Shown here: positions 15,325 to 24,256 of the stretch, piece by piece
How the letters are laid out: the number at the start of each line of letters is the position of its first letter
Position numbering within the stretch: position 1 is the stretch's first letter
DNA from: Pseudogulbenkiania sp.
GTDB taxonomy: Bacteria; Pseudomonadota; Gammaproteobacteria; Burkholderiales; Chromobacteriaceae
Reading direction: 5' to 3'
Assembly (NCBI GenBank): GCA_018260425.1
Contig: JAGLBD010000033.1
Coordinates: 1 to 39,680, forward strand
Length of the DNA: 39,680 nucleotides
Made by a program: the position numbers and the translations under genes
Notes under the pieces: model-generated
Told to the model about the DNA's origin: nothing
What the model saw: the letters and a program-made list of their open reading frames with translations, nothing else
Database searches by the model: none

Positions 15325-17823
15325 TTATTCCAGCGGCCAGCGTGCACTGGCCGCCTCTCTGACTTCCCGAGCACTTCCCAGCATCAACAGCTTTGCCGTT
15401 TCGCTACGGCATTCTGCCACCGTCATCTCGCGGACCCGCGCCTTGATGGTCGGCACCAACACCGGCGCCACCGACAACTCGGTCACGCCCAGTCCCAACA
15501 ACACCGGTACCGCCAGCGGGTCCGAGGCCATCGCACCACACACCCCGACCCACTTGCCATGACGCGCCGCCCCTTCCACGGTCATGGCGATCAGGCGCAG
15601 CAAGGCCGGATGAAAGGGATCCAGCCGGTCGGCCAGCCCCGCATGGCAACGGTCCATCGCCAGCGTGTACTGGGTCAGGTCATTGGTACCGATCGACAGG
15701 AAATCCGCCTCGGCGGCCAATTGATCCGCCAACACGGCGGCCGACGGCACTTCGATCATCACCCCCAGCTGCGGACGGGCGGTGATGCCCAACTCCGCAC
15801 ACAACTGATCAATCAGGCCACGTACCCGGCGCAACTCGCCGACATCGGCAATCATCGGCAGCAGAATACGCACCGAGTCCAAGGGCTGCAGCGCCAGCAA
15901 GGCACGCAGCTGCACATCCAGTACGTCCGGACGCGCAAAGCCGGTGCGAATCCCGCGCAAGCCCAACGCCGGATTGTCTTCGGGCGGCATTGGCAGATAC
16001 GGCATATCCTTATCGCCCCCGACATCAAGCGTACGGATAATGACCGGGCGGCCCGCCATCGCATCCACCACCGCCTGACAGGCACGCTGTTGCTCGGCAC
16101 GATCCGGCATGCTGTCGCGTTCGATGAACAGCAATTCGGTACGCAGCAAACCGACACTGTCCGCCCCCATCTGCACCGCTTCTTTGGCATCGCGCTCATT
16201 GGCGACATTGGCCGCCACATCGATCGCCACGCCGTCGCGCGTCGCCACCGGGCTCATCGCTTCGGCCAGCATGCGCTGCTGCGCATCTTGCCGGGCATTG
16301 ATCCGTTCCCGGGCCGCCAGCAGACGGGCAGCATCAGGCATCGCATCCAGTCGTCCGGCACTGGCATCCAGCACCACCTGCTGGCCGGGCTGCAGGGTCT
16401 GGCAGGCATCGCCCACCGCCACCAGCATCGGCACCCCCAGCGAACGGGCGATAATGGCCAGATGGCTGGTTGCCCCGCCACGCACCAAGACCAGACCCGC
16501 CAGTGCTTCGCGGGGGAAGCGTCCCAGATCGGACGGCAACAGGTCGTCGGCCACCACAATGCTTTCCGGTGACAGCTCGACGGCAGGCACTTCGGGCATG
16601 CCCATCGCCACCAGAATGCGCCGACCCAGATCGCGCAAGTCTCCGACACGTTCTGCCAGCATCGGATTACCCAGTCCCAACAGGATTCGGCATTGTGCTT
16701 CGATCGCATCACGCACCGCGACACTGGCGCTCACGCCACTCTGGATCGCGTGCTGCGCGGCATTGATCAGTTCGGGGTCATCGGCCAGCGCCAGGTGCGC
16801 GACGAGAATGGTGTGTTCGGCCTGAGTTTTGCGTGCCACGGCCGCATCGATCGCCAGACGCAGCGCCGCGCGTACATCGGCCAGCGCATCCTCCAGACAG
16901 CCGAGTTCGTCAGCGCCGGCGCCGGCCTGCTCCCTGACCGGCAAGGGCTGGGTATCCAGCCGGTGAATCCGGCCAATCGCCAGACCCGGCGCCGCACAGG
17001 TCCCGGCGATGCCGGCAACGCCTTCTACCGCGGCGACCACCGGCAGCTCCGGTGCCAGGGCGGCACTGCGGCTTCGCACTTGCAAGGCGGCAATCACCGC
17101 CTCGGCCGCCGCCCGGGCATCCACCCCCCGTGCCAGCACGGTCACTTCATCCTCTTCGGCAACACCCAGCCCCATCAAGGCGACCACGCTGCGCGCATTG
17201 GCACGTTGCCCGCGAAATTCGACCTGAACATCAGAGGCATAGTCCCGCGCCGCGGCCTGAACCATGGCGGCGGGACGAGCATGCAAGCCCCCCTCATGCA
17301 GTACCCGCGCGCCGGCCCGGGCTTCCTCCGCCTCGGCCGTGGTCTCGGCCGTGGCCACGCTGCCAGCCAACGCAACGCTACACAGGCGATCGCGACCGGC
17401 CACCACCGGTCCGCTGGCCAGCGGCACCATGCTGCCGCCATCCGGCAACAGCACCAGTGTCACCAGCGAGGTGGCGCCTTGCGCCACCCGGTCCAGATCC
17501 ATCTCGATCAGGCACTGCCCGGCATGCACGATGTCTCCGGCCGCCACCCTCAAGGAGAACCCTTCGCCACCCAGTTTGACGGTATCGATGCCCAGATGGA
17601 TCAGCACCTCGATGCCATCCGTCGTGGTCAGGGTCAAGGCATGCGCGGTGCGCGCCACGGTATGAATCACGCCGTCAGCCGGCGCCAGCACCTGTCCGGA
17701 TACGGGCTCGATGGCCATGCCCTCGCCCATCATGCCTTCCGCGAATACGGCATCCGGCACCCCGGACAAGGGCACGATAACGCCGGACACCGGGGCCAGC
17801 AACGCAGTGGATGATATTGTCAT
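15325..17823 (-). CDS. nagF: PTS fusion protein EIIA-HPr-EI for GlcNAc
   Basis: Cytoplasmic phosphotransfer protein of 832 aa that combines three PTS steps. The EIIA(Glc-type) domain (about 1-150) has the paired histidines His61 and His76 (VLIHLGIDTV). The HPr domain (about 170-255) has His181 in GGLHARPAAM. EI (about 270-832) has the phospho-His454 in GGATSHLAIIARS, and its C-terminal PEP-binding part shows DSVGLLRTELLF and SIGTNDLTQYTLAMDR. It should take phosphate from PEP and deliver it to the EIIB of NagE. Having its own EI and HPr makes the GlcNAc pathway independent of a general PTS. GGAG lies before the ATG. All key histidines are present. Confidence 0.94.
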   Translation of the reverse strand: MTISSTALLAPVSGVIVPLSGVPDAVFAEGMMGEGMAIEPVSGQVLAPADGVIHTVARTAHALTLTTTDGIEVLIHLGIDTVKLGGEGFSLRVAAGDIVHAGQCLIEMDLDRVAQGATSLVTLVLLPDGGSMVPLASGPVVAGRDRLCSVALAGSVATAETTAEAEEARAGARVLHEGGLHARPAAMVQAAARDYASDVQVEFRGQRANARSVVALMGLGVAEEDEVTVLARGVDARAAAEAVIAALQVRSRSAALAPELPVVAAVEGVAGIAGTCAAPGLAIGRIHRLDTQPLPVREQAGAGADELGCLEDALADVRAALRLAIDAAVARKTQAEHTILVAHLALADDPELINAAQHAIQSGVSASVAVRDAIEAQCRILLGLGNPMLAERVGDLRDLGRRILVAMGMPEVPAVELSPESIVVADDLLPSDLGRFPREALAGLVLVRGGATSHLAIIARSLGVPMLVAVGDACQTLQPGQQVVLDASAGRLDAMPDAARLLAARERINARQDAQQRMLAEAMSPVATRDGVAIDVAANVANERDAKEAVQMGADSVGLLRTELLFIERDSMPDRAEQQRACQAVVDAMAGRPVIIRTLDVGGDKDMPYLPMPPEDNPALGLRGIRTGFARPDVLDVQLRALLALQPLDSVRILLPMIADVGELRRVRGLIDQLCAELGITARPQLGVMIEVPSAAVLADQLAAEADFLSIGTNDLTQYTLAMDRCHAGLADRLDPFHPALLRLIAMTVEGAARHGKWVGVCGAMASDPLAVPVLLGLGVTELSVAPVLVPTIKARVREMTVAECRSETAKLLMLGSAREVREAASARWPLE

Positions 17824-17848
17824 TATGATGTCTCCTGCACGATCCCGT

Positions 17849-18859
17849 TCAGCGGGTACACGTCACTTTGGACAAGTGCCGCGGTTCATCGGGGTTCAAG
17901 CCGCGCGCCTCGGACAAGGCCGCCGCCATTAAATAAAAGCTCTGGATCGCCAACAAGGGGTCCAATGCCGGATCAGCCGCCGTGGCCAGCGTGAGATTGC
18001 GTTCGGCGATATCGGCCGGAGCTGCCAGCAACACCCGGGCACCCCGGGCGCGCATATCGGCAGCCAGCGCCAGCGAACCGGCCTGTTCCGGACCACGCGG
18101 CGCAAAGATCAACAAGGGGTAGCCTTCATCGATCAGGGCCATCGGGCCATGACGAATCTCGGCACTACTGAAGGCTTCCGCCTGCAGCGCGCAGGTTTCC
18201 TTGAATTTCAATGCCGCTTCCAGCGCCACCGCGAAGCCCAGCCCGCGACCGACCACCATGATCTGCTCGGCACCGGCCAGGGTTTCAACGCCATGACTCC
18301 AGTCCTCGCGCGTCGCCCGGGCCAGGTCTTCCGGCAAACGGTCCAGCGCTTCCAGCAGTCCGGCATCCAGCTGCCAGTGCGCCACCAGCCGCGCCACGGC
18401 CGACAGCGAGGTGATATAGCTCTTGGTCGCCGCGACACTCTTTTCCGGGCCGGCCCCCAGCGGTACCACCCAGTCGCAACATTCAGCCAGGGGTGACTGG
18501 GTGCGATTGACCAAGGCAACCGTCATCGCCCCGGCCTCTCCCAGTGCTTTCATGGTGTCGACCAGATCCGGGCTTTGGCCGGACTGCGACAAGGCCACGG
18601 CCAATTGCCCTTCCACCTGCAGCGGTGCCTTGTGCAGGGTCACCAGCGACATCGGCAACGACACCACCGGCACACCACAGCGTTGCATGGCCAGATAGGC
18701 GAAGTAGTTGGCGGCATGATCGGAACTACCGCGCGCCACGGTCAGGGCAAAGCGCAATTGCCGTTCGGCCAGCGCATGGGCCAGCACGCCAAGCCCTTCA
18801 TCGGCGTACATCTGTTGTGCGGCAACGGCATCGGGCGCAGCGAGCGCTTCTTCAAGCAT
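17849..18859 (-). CDS. nagB: Glucosamine-6-phosphate deaminase, SIS type (NagB-II)
   Basis: SIS-domain enzyme of about 336 aa, predicted to convert glucosamine-6-phosphate to fructose-6-phosphate and ammonia. Two SIS domains are seen: ARGSSDHAANYFAYLAM and SQSGQSPDLVDTM in the first, and GRGLGFAVALEAALKFKE and EIRHGPMALID in the second. There is no glutaminase domain, which distinguishes it from GlmS. The ATG at 18859 overlaps the nagA stop by 8 bases. A TTG at 18871 has a much better Shine-Dalgarno (AAGGAG, 6 bases away) and may be the real start. It is not homologous to classical NagB. Confidence 0.88.
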   Translation of the reverse strand: MLEEALAAPDAVAAQQMYADEGLGVLAHALAERQLRFALTVARGSSDHAANYFAYLAMQRCGVPVVSLPMSLVTLHKAPLQVEGQLAVALSQSGQSPDLVDTMKALGEAGAMTVALVNRTQSPLAECCDWVVPLGAGPEKSVAATKSYITSLSAVARLVAHWQLDAGLLEALDRLPEDLARATREDWSHGVETLAGAEQIMVVGRGLGFAVALEAALKFKETCALQAEAFSSAEIRHGPMALIDEGYPLLIFAPRGPEQAGSLALAADMRARGARVLLAAPADIAERNLTLATAADPALDPLLAIQSFYLMAAALSEARGLNPDEPRHLSKVTCTR

Positions 18860-19967
18860 CAGAGAGGCCAAGGCGTTCTCCTTCCACGTAAACATCGATC
18901 AGATTGAGTTCGGCATCGAGCACCACAATGTCGGCATAGGCTCCGACCGCCAAACGGCCCCGTTCGGCAATGCCGAGATAGTCCGCCGGATAAAGCGACA
19001 GCCGGTGAGAAGCGTCTTCCAGCGACAAACCGATGGACACCAGGTTTTTCAGGGCCTGATCCATGGTCAGGGTACTGCCGGCAATCGTGCCGTCGGCAAG
19101 TCGCACACCGCCCAGACATTTGGTGACGGTGTGCGAGCCTAATTTGTACTGGCCATCCGGCATGCCTGCCGCCGCGGTGGAGTCGGTCACGCAGAACAAC
19201 CGCGGAATGGCGCGCAGTGCGGCACGCATGGCGCCCGGATGCACGTGCAGCAAGTCGGGAATCAACTCGGCGTACTCGGCATGCGCCAGCGCCGCGCCCA
19301 CCATGCCCGGTTTACGATGGTGCAAACCGGTCATCGCATTGAACAGATGGGTAAACCCGCTCGCGCCATGATTCAGCGCACAGACGGCATCTTCGTAGGA
19401 ACCCAGCGAATGGCCCATCTGCACCCGCACGCCGGCCGCGGCCAGCCGCTGAATGATCTCCATATGGCCGGTGACTTCCGGGGCAAGGGTAATCAGGCGG
19501 ATCGGGGCAAGGGCGCGGTACTCTTCGATTTCTTCCCACAGCGCCTGACAGGCATTGGAGGGCTGGGCGCCCAGCTTGCCCGGATTGATATACGGCCCCT
19601 CCAGATGCACACCCAGCAGGCGTGCGGAACCGGGCACCCGCTCGCGACAACGCTCGCCCAGCGCCGCCAGCACGGTCGAAATCTCGGCACGCGGTGCCGT
19701 CATGGTGGTGGCCAGCAGCGAGGTGGTGCCATGGCGGGCATGCAGACGCGCCACGGTTTCAACCGCCAGCCCGCCCTCCATGATGTCCGCACCCGCTCCG
19801 CCGTGCACATGCAGGTCAATGAAACCCGGCAACAGGTAGCGCTCGACGCGGCCACCTTCGGGCGGGGCTCCTTCCAGGTGTGCGATACGGCCATCACGCC
19901 CCGTTTCGAGCCGGCCATCCAGCCAGCCCGAGCTGGTCAGTATGCGACCCTTCAATGTCATGTCCAT
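18852..19967 (-). CDS. nagA: N-acetylglucosamine-6-phosphate deacetylase
   Basis: Amidohydrolase of 371 aa that removes acetate from GlcNAc-6-phosphate. The metal-site region LPGFIDLHVHGGAGAD is near residues 46-60. The metal ligand Glu is in VHLEGPYINPGK, the His ligands are in MGHS and FTHLFNAM, and the catalytic Asp is in CVTDSTAAAG. The ATG at 19967 has GGAG 8 bases upstream and overlaps the nagR stop; a second in-frame ATG at 19961 would make an ATGA junction. It is the second gene of the nag operon, between the regulator and the deaminase. Confidence 0.95.
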   Translation of the reverse strand: MDMTLKGRILTSSGWLDGRLETGRDGRIAHLEGAPPEGGRVERYLLPGFIDLHVHGGAGADIMEGGLAVETVARLHARHGTTSLLATTMTAPRAEISTVLAALGERCRERVPGSARLLGVHLEGPYINPGKLGAQPSNACQALWEEIEEYRALAPIRLITLAPEVTGHMEIIQRLAAAGVRVQMGHSLGSYEDAVCALNHGASGFTHLFNAMTGLHHRKPGMVGAALAHAEYAELIPDLLHVHPGAMRAALRAIPRLFCVTDSTAAAGMPDGQYKLGSHTVTKCLGGVRLADGTIAGSTLTMDQALKNLVSIGLSLEDASHRLSLYPADYLGIAERGRLAVGAYADIVVLDAELNLIDVYVEGERLGLSDA

Positions 19968-20698
19968 CGCTTCAGCTCCGCGACAAAATCGTAATAATCA
20001 TTACGGCACCAGGTGTCGGTCAACTCGATCAGAACATTGTCGGCGGTGTAGCCAAGACGGGTGATCAGCAACAAGGCTTCGCCCACCCTCACCCCGGACA
20101 GCGCCGCGATTTCCTCGTTGGCATTCACCGCCCGGATATGCTGCAAGGCGCGCACCACGGAATACCCCAATTGGTCCAGGTGGGCATACAGGGAGGAGCC
20201 GATTGCCTGCGGGTCCGGCAAGTAACTATTGGGCAAGGTGGACTGTTCAATGGCCATCACCACGCCGTCGGCCAGACGCTGGCGTTTCAGTCGCGTCACC
20301 TTGGCGGCCGGCGACAAGCCCAGCTGGATCTGCTCTTCGTGAGTCGGTTGGTCGATAAGACGCTCAAGCCATACCGAACTGGGCTCGAAGCCGCGCTGGC
20401 GCAGCAGCTCGGTGAAGCCGGTCAGACGCGACATCGGCTGCTCGGTACGCGGGGTAATGAAGGTGCCCGACCCGTGGCGACGCCGCACCAGACCCTGATC
20501 GATCAAGACATCGAAGGCCTTGCGTGCCGTCACACGGGAAATACACAACTCGTCCGACACCGTGCGCTCGGAAGGCAGCGCTTCGTCGGCACGCCACCAG
20601 CCGGCATTGATCGCGGTCGCGAGCTTTTGGGCCAGCTGCAAATACAAGGGTGTCGAGCGGGTCTCGTCGGGTTTAAGTAACTGCCAGCGATCGTCCAT
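19958..20698 (-). CDS. nagR: GntR/UTRA-family regulator of GlcNAc use
   Basis: Transcription factor of 246 aa in the HutC/NagR (YvoA) subfamily. The N-terminal winged helix-turn-helix (about 15-85) contains PLYLQLAQKLATAI, LPSERTVSDEL and ISRVTARKAFDVL. The C-terminal UTRA effector domain (about 95-240) has the typical end ELTDTWCRNDYYDFV. It heads the nag operon, so it is probably autoregulated. A glucosamine-6-phosphate or GlcNAc-6-phosphate effector is expected from the family. The start at 20698 (MDDRWQLLK) is chosen because the longer frame crosses the operator and promoter. It could equally be called NagQ. Confidence 0.92.
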   Translation of the reverse strand: MDDRWQLLKPDETRSTPLYLQLAQKLATAINAGWWRADEALPSERTVSDELCISRVTARKAFDVLIDQGLVRRRHGSGTFITPRTEQPMSRLTGFTELLRQRGFEPSSVWLERLIDQPTHEEQIQLGLSPAAKVTRLKRQRLADGVVMAIEQSTLPNSYLPDPQAIGSSLYAHLDQLGYSVVRALQHIRAVNANEEIAALSGVRVGEALLLITRLGYTADNVLIELTDTWCRNDYYDFVAELKRWT

Positions 20699-20726
20699 GA
20701 GCGGCCTTGTCGAATGAATCAAGGCA

Positions 20727-20755
20727 ACATTAATACCACTTAAATACCACGTCAA
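20727..20755 (-). promoter_or_regulatory. nag operon promoter with overlapping operator
   Basis: On the minus strand -35 TTGACG (20755-20750) and -10 TAATGT (20732-20727) are exactly 17 bases apart. The spacer is occupied by the direct repeat TGGTATT-TAAG-TGGTATT (20749-20732). This agrees with what I remember of NagQ boxes in other proteobacteria. A repressor bound here would block RNA polymerase. The start site would be near 20720. Confidence 0.72.
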
Positions 20756-20830
20756 TGACAAAACGTCATGTAGCGCTGAAAACATGGGAGACAGCGTATA
20801 AAAACCGGGGCTTAGGGGAAATTTTCTGGC

Positions 20831-20848
20831 AATACCAGTTAGCTACCA
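20831..20848 (-). promoter_or_regulatory. Second, imperfect NagR operator
   Basis: TGGTAGC-TAAC-TGGTATT on the minus strand has the same 7-4-7 layout as the promoter operator, with two mismatches in one half. It starts 99 bases upstream of the first, so a looped repression complex is possible. Confidence 0.5.
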
Positions 20849-20922
20849 ATGCCGCAAATAATGCACACAACATTAGTTGTAATGGGTAAATCGGGAGAAA
20901 AACCGGGAAACAACTCAAGACC

Positions 20923-20955
20923 GGCCCGGCAAACCAGCGCATGGTTCACCGGGCC
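20923..20955 (-). terminator. Hairpin after the benE-like gene
   Basis: GGCCCGG...CCGGGCC with an inner AACCA/TGGTT stem gives a long hairpin just beyond the minus-strand permease stop. The following bases are only moderately T-rich (TCTTGAGTTGTTT). Confidence 0.5.
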
Positions 20956-20966
20956 GCGGGACACCA

Positions 20967-22133
20967 TCAGGATTTTTTGGCAGGAAGCAGCAGCAAGGTG
21001 AGCACTCCGCCCACCAAGCCCCAGAACGCCGAACCGATACCGAACAACACCATGCCCGAGGCGGTGACCAGAAAAGTCACCATGGCCGCCTCGCGTCCGT
21101 CCGGTTCATGCAAGGCGGTGGCCAGACCATTGCCGATAGTCGCCAACAGCGCAAGCCCGGCCACCGCCATCACCAGCGCCTTGGGAAAAGCCGCGAACAA
21201 GGTGGTGACCGTAGCGCCGAAGATTCCGATCAGGCAATAGAACACCCCGGCCATCACGGCCGCCACATAGCGTCGCGAACGGTCGGGATGCGCTTCCTCG
21301 CCACTGGCAATCGCTGCAGTGATGGCCGCCAGGTTCAGGGCATACGCACCGAACGGCGCCAACAGCAGGGTCACCAGACCGGTCAGCCCGATCACCGGAG
21401 ACACCGGCACCGAGTAGCCCGAGGCCTTGATGACCGCCACACCTGGGACATTCTGCGAGGCCATCGTCACCATGAACAAGGGCAAGGCCACCCCGACAAT
21501 GGCGGTGACGGAGAACTCGGGGCGGGTGAACACCGGTCTGGCCAGCGACCAGTGAAGTGCGTCGACATGCAATTGCCCCAGCAGCGCGGCGATCACCCCG
21601 CCGGCGGCCAGCACCAGCGGAATGGCGTAGCGTGGCTGATAGCGCCGCATCAACAGGTAAAGCAGGAACATCGGCAACACCAGAACAAGGCTGTCCTGCA
21701 TCGACACAAACACATTCATGCCGAACTTGAGCAATACCCCGGCCAACATGCCGGAGGCAATACCGGGAGGAATACGTTTCATCGCCTTCTCGAAGATCCC
21801 CGAATAGCCGCTGATCATGATCAGCACGGCAGACACGATGAAGGCGCCGGTGGCTTCGGCCAACGATACCCCGGCCAGCGCTGTCACCAGCACCGCGGCT
21901 CCCGGAGTGGACCAGGCTGTCACTACCGGCATCCGGTAGCGTAGCGAAGGAACAATGCAGGTCAGTCCCATGCCGATGCCCAGTGCCCACATCCACGAGG
22001 CAACGATGGCGTCGTCGGCACCGGCCGCACGGGCGGCCTGAAAGACGATCACGGCAGAACTGGTAAAACCGACCAGAACCGTGACAAAACCGGCCACCAC
22101 GGCCGACAGCGAACACGCTTTGAAGAACGACAT
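20967..22133 (-). CDS. benE: BenE-family benzoate/H+ symporter-like permease
   Basis: Inner-membrane permease of 388 aa with about 11-12 hydrophobic helices. The N-terminus (AVVAGFVTVLVGFTSSAVIV) and the conserved segment MPVVTAWSTPGAAVL are characteristic of BenE, a benzoate:proton symporter of the NCS2-like fold. No benzoate-degradation genes are nearby, so the real substrate is uncertain. A solute-binding-protein gene lies 50 bases upstream on the same strand, and the two could share a transcript. A small hairpin (CCTTTGTC...GACAAGG) sits just before its GGGGAA ribosome-binding site. Confidence 0.88.
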   Translation of the reverse strand: MSFFKACSLSAVVAGFVTVLVGFTSSAVIVFQAARAAGADDAIVASWMWALGIGMGLTCIVPSLRYRMPVVTAWSTPGAAVLVTALAGVSLAEATGAFIVSAVLIMISGYSGIFEKAMKRIPPGIASGMLAGVLLKFGMNVFVSMQDSLVLVLPMFLLYLLMRRYQPRYAIPLVLAAGGVIAALLGQLHVDALHWSLARPVFTRPEFSVTAIVGVALPLFMVTMASQNVPGVAVIKASGYSVPVSPVIGLTGLVTLLLAPFGAYALNLAAITAAIASGEEAHPDRSRRYVAAVMAGVFYCLIGIFGATVTTLFAAFPKALVMAVAGLALLATIGNGLATALHEPDGREAAMVTFLVTASGMVLFGIGSAFWGLVGGVLTLLLLPAKKS

Positions 22134-22183
22134 GCTTTCCCCTTGTCATAAGCAGACAAAGGTATCACAGCACGCTGAAAAAT

Positions 22184-22951
22184 TCAGGGATCGACCCCCA
22201 GACGCACCACCTCCGGCGGGGGCACGTCCTGCGGCAGCCAGCGGTGGTAGATCTGCTGAAACGTTCCGTCACGCTTCAAAGCCCGCAAGCCCTCCTCCCA
22301 GGCCAGCACCACTTCGCGCGGCGTCCCGCGGGAAAAGGCCATATACAGCGCCAGCGACTCGAGGGTGACCACCTTTTCAATGGAGCGCGCTGAAAAGCCG
22401 CTTTTCTCCAGAGCCGGTCCCGCGACAAAACTGCCCTCCACCCACAAATCCACCCGACCAGCCATCAGCATCCGTGCCGATTGCTCGGAATCGACACTCT
22501 CGACAATCGTGGCAAACCCCTTGTTGGCCGCCGTTGTCCGAAAAATACTGCTGCGGTAGGCAGTCACCGGCACGTCGAGCATGCCGGACCCCATGCGCTG
22601 AAAACGGGCGGCTTCGCCAGACCGCGCCAGCAGGTCGATATTGGACATGGCCACCGGCCCGACCAGCGTCATGAGCTTTTCTCGTTCCGGGGTACGGCCG
22701 ACGGTAAACAGCATGACATTGGGACGGGTCAATAGATAGGAATAGGCACGTGCCCAGGGCAACACCTCGACACGGGTGGTATCGCCGAGCCGTTTTTGCA
22801 GCGCCTGAACCACTTCGACGGCCATGCCGGCCGCCTTGCCATCGCGAAGATAAGTGACCGGCGGCCATTCTTCGGTATAGAGGCTCAGCGTGGCAGCCGC
22901 CGCCAGTGCGCACTTTGCCAGCATCACAACGGACAGGAGCCATCTAGCCAT
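22184..22951 (-). CDS. Periplasmic solute-binding protein, amino-acid type (SBP_bac_3)
   Basis: Exported binding protein of 255 aa. The signal peptide (WLLSVVMLAKCALAAAA) is followed by TLSLYTEEWPPVTYLRDGKAAG, the standard N-terminal lobe of family 3 solute-binding proteins, with the hinge region near VEVLPWARAYSYL and a late FSRGTPREVVLAWEEGLRAL. No ABC permease or ATPase gene is adjacent, so it may serve a distant transporter, act as a sensor input, or be an orphan. The ligand cannot be read from the sequence. Confidence 0.87.
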   Translation of the reverse strand: MARWLLSVVMLAKCALAAAATLSLYTEEWPPVTYLRDGKAAGMAVEVVQALQKRLGDTTRVEVLPWARAYSYLLTRPNVMLFTVGRTPEREKLMTLVGPVAMSNIDLLARSGEAARFQRMGSGMLDVPVTAYRSSIFRTTAANKGFATIVESVDSEQSARMLMAGRVDLWVEGSFVAGPALEKSGFSARSIEKVVTLESLALYMAFSRGTPREVVLAWEEGLRALKRDGTFQQIYHRWLPQDVPPPEVVRLGVDP

Positions 22952-23084
22952 TCACTTCTCCGTAATTCGGCATGAGTCAGAGACCCTCCGTTTGCGATTG
23001 TTTTACTGCATGGTAGTTAACGGATGGCTTGCCGACCAGCTGTGCTTGGGGTTCAATACCGCATACCCCGTAAAAAGGTCGGCC

Positions 23085-23726
23085 ATGCTCATTCCCCATC
23101 AACAGGCTATCCATTTACTGCACAGCGTGGCGCATGGCGCGCTCGCCACCCACTCGGCACACTACCCGGGCTACCCGTTCGCCACGGCCCTGCCCTTTGT
23201 CGCCGACCCCTGGCAACGCCCGGTCATCCTGATCAGCGGGCTGGCCGAACATACCCGCAACCTGCAAGGCGACCCGCGCGCCAGCCTGCTGGTCGGCCCG
23301 CCGCCGGGCGTGGACCCGCAAACCGGAGCACGCATGACACTGGTGGGCGATACCCGCCCGTTCGACGCCGAGCCCGGGCTGGTGCGCCGCTATCTGCGCT
23401 ACCTGCCGGATGCCGAACGCTATCTGGAACTGGGTGATTTTCGGTTCTACCGCATGGAAACCCGGGATATCCGTTTGATTGCCGGCTTTGGCCGCATGGG
23501 CTGGACCGGCCCGCGCGACACGGGCATCGACAGCCATTTAACTCACGACGATGAAGAAAACCTGTTGACGATATTTGCGGATACGGCGGCGACCCGGCTG
23601 CTGGGCATCGACCCGTGGGGAATCGATCTTGCCGTGGCCGGACAACGGGAACGCAGGGAGTTTCCGGGACACACCCCGCTCCCGGCCCTGGAAGAGGCTG
23701 TGGCCAACGCCCTCGCGCTGCGTTAA
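23085..23726 (+). CDS. Pyridoxamine-phosphate-oxidase-like split-barrel protein (HugZ-like)
   Basis: Predicted flavin- or haem-binding split-barrel protein, 213 aa. The N-terminal barrel has ATHSAHYPGYPFATALPFV, PVILISGLAEHTRNL and RASLLVG, the pattern of the HugZ/YhbP-like group. The C-terminal part (LTHDDEENLLTIF ... LGIDPWGIDL) resembles the DUF2470 tail, but its usual HMNxDH signature is degenerate, so haem degradation is not assured. The ATG at 23085 has AAGGT upstream; earlier in-frame codons lie in the divergent promoter region shared with the solute-binding protein gene. Confidence 0.82.
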   Translation: MLIPHQQAIHLLHSVAHGALATHSAHYPGYPFATALPFVADPWQRPVILISGLAEHTRNLQGDPRASLLVGPPPGVDPQTGARMTLVGDTRPFDAEPGLVRRYLRYLPDAERYLELGDFRFYRMETRDIRLIAGFGRMGWTGPRDTGIDSHLTHDDEENLLTIFADTAATRLLGIDPWGIDLAVAGQRERREFPGHTPLPALEEAVANALALR

Positions 23727-23729
23727 TCG

Positions 23730-23984
23730 TCAGCCCAGCAGACGTCTGAGCACCACCGCGGCGGCAACCGAGAGCATCACCATCAAACCGATGGCCAGCA
23801 CCTTGGTCGCCCGGGTCGCCAGACGTTCGGCCTGGCGCGGCTCTGCCCCCTTGGACAGCAACTGCCGGACATAGAGTCCGCGAAAGCACACCACGCCGGC
23901 CAGCACCAGCAACACCGAGACCGGCAGCGCCACGGCGAACCAGCGCAACGCGTCAGGCACGCCCTGAATGAACAGTGGAGTCAC
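23730..23984 (-). CDS. Small two-helix membrane protein, unknown
   Basis: An 84-residue protein with two hydrophobic helices (about 15-35 and 63-80) and a basic, positively charged loop between them (RQLLSKGAEPRQAERLATRATK). It starts with GTG at 23984, three bases after the stop of the DUF2788 gene, so both are probably cotranscribed. I recognise no family and propose no function. Confidence 0.65.
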   Translation of the reverse strand: MTPLFIQGVPDALRWFAVALPVSVLLVLAGVVCFRGLYVRQLLSKGAEPRQAERLATRATKVLAIGLMVMLSVAAAVVLRRLLG

Positions 23985-23987
23985 GGT

Positions 23988-24191
23988 TTATTTGTGCATC
24001 AGGAAATTGACCAGCACTTCCTTGAACACGAAGCCGAACACGCCAAAGCCCAGTACCAGAAACAGCACAAAGGTCCCGAACTTGCCGGCGCCGGATTTCT
24101 TGCCAAGGTCCCACACGATAAATCCCATGAAAACAATCAGGCCGGTCAGGCATACGACCATAGAGATATTGGTGAACTGCTCTTCGCTCAT
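23988..24191 (-). CDS. DUF2788 membrane protein
   Basis: A 67-residue protein with two transmembrane helices (about 8-28 and 38-62). It matches the short DUF2788 family of beta/gamma-proteobacteria (FIVWDLGKKSGAGKFGTFVL). The function of the family is not known. It lies directly before another small membrane protein gene, on the same strand. Confidence 0.8.
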   Translation of the reverse strand: MSEEQFTNISMVVCLTGLIVFMGFIVWDLGKKSGAGKFGTFVLFLVLGFGVFGFVFKEVLVNFLMHK

Positions 24192-24256
24192 TTTGAAAAT
24201 AATTCCTGAGTGGATGGGTCGGGAATCCGCTATTTAAGCAAAATTTCCGGCATCTG

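Noticed and set aside
14623-16572. Plus-strand open frame of 649 codons opposite nagE/nagF
   Set aside because: It is the reverse of well-recognised PTS genes, rich in His, Gln and Arg, with no domain. It is a GC-driven shadow frame.
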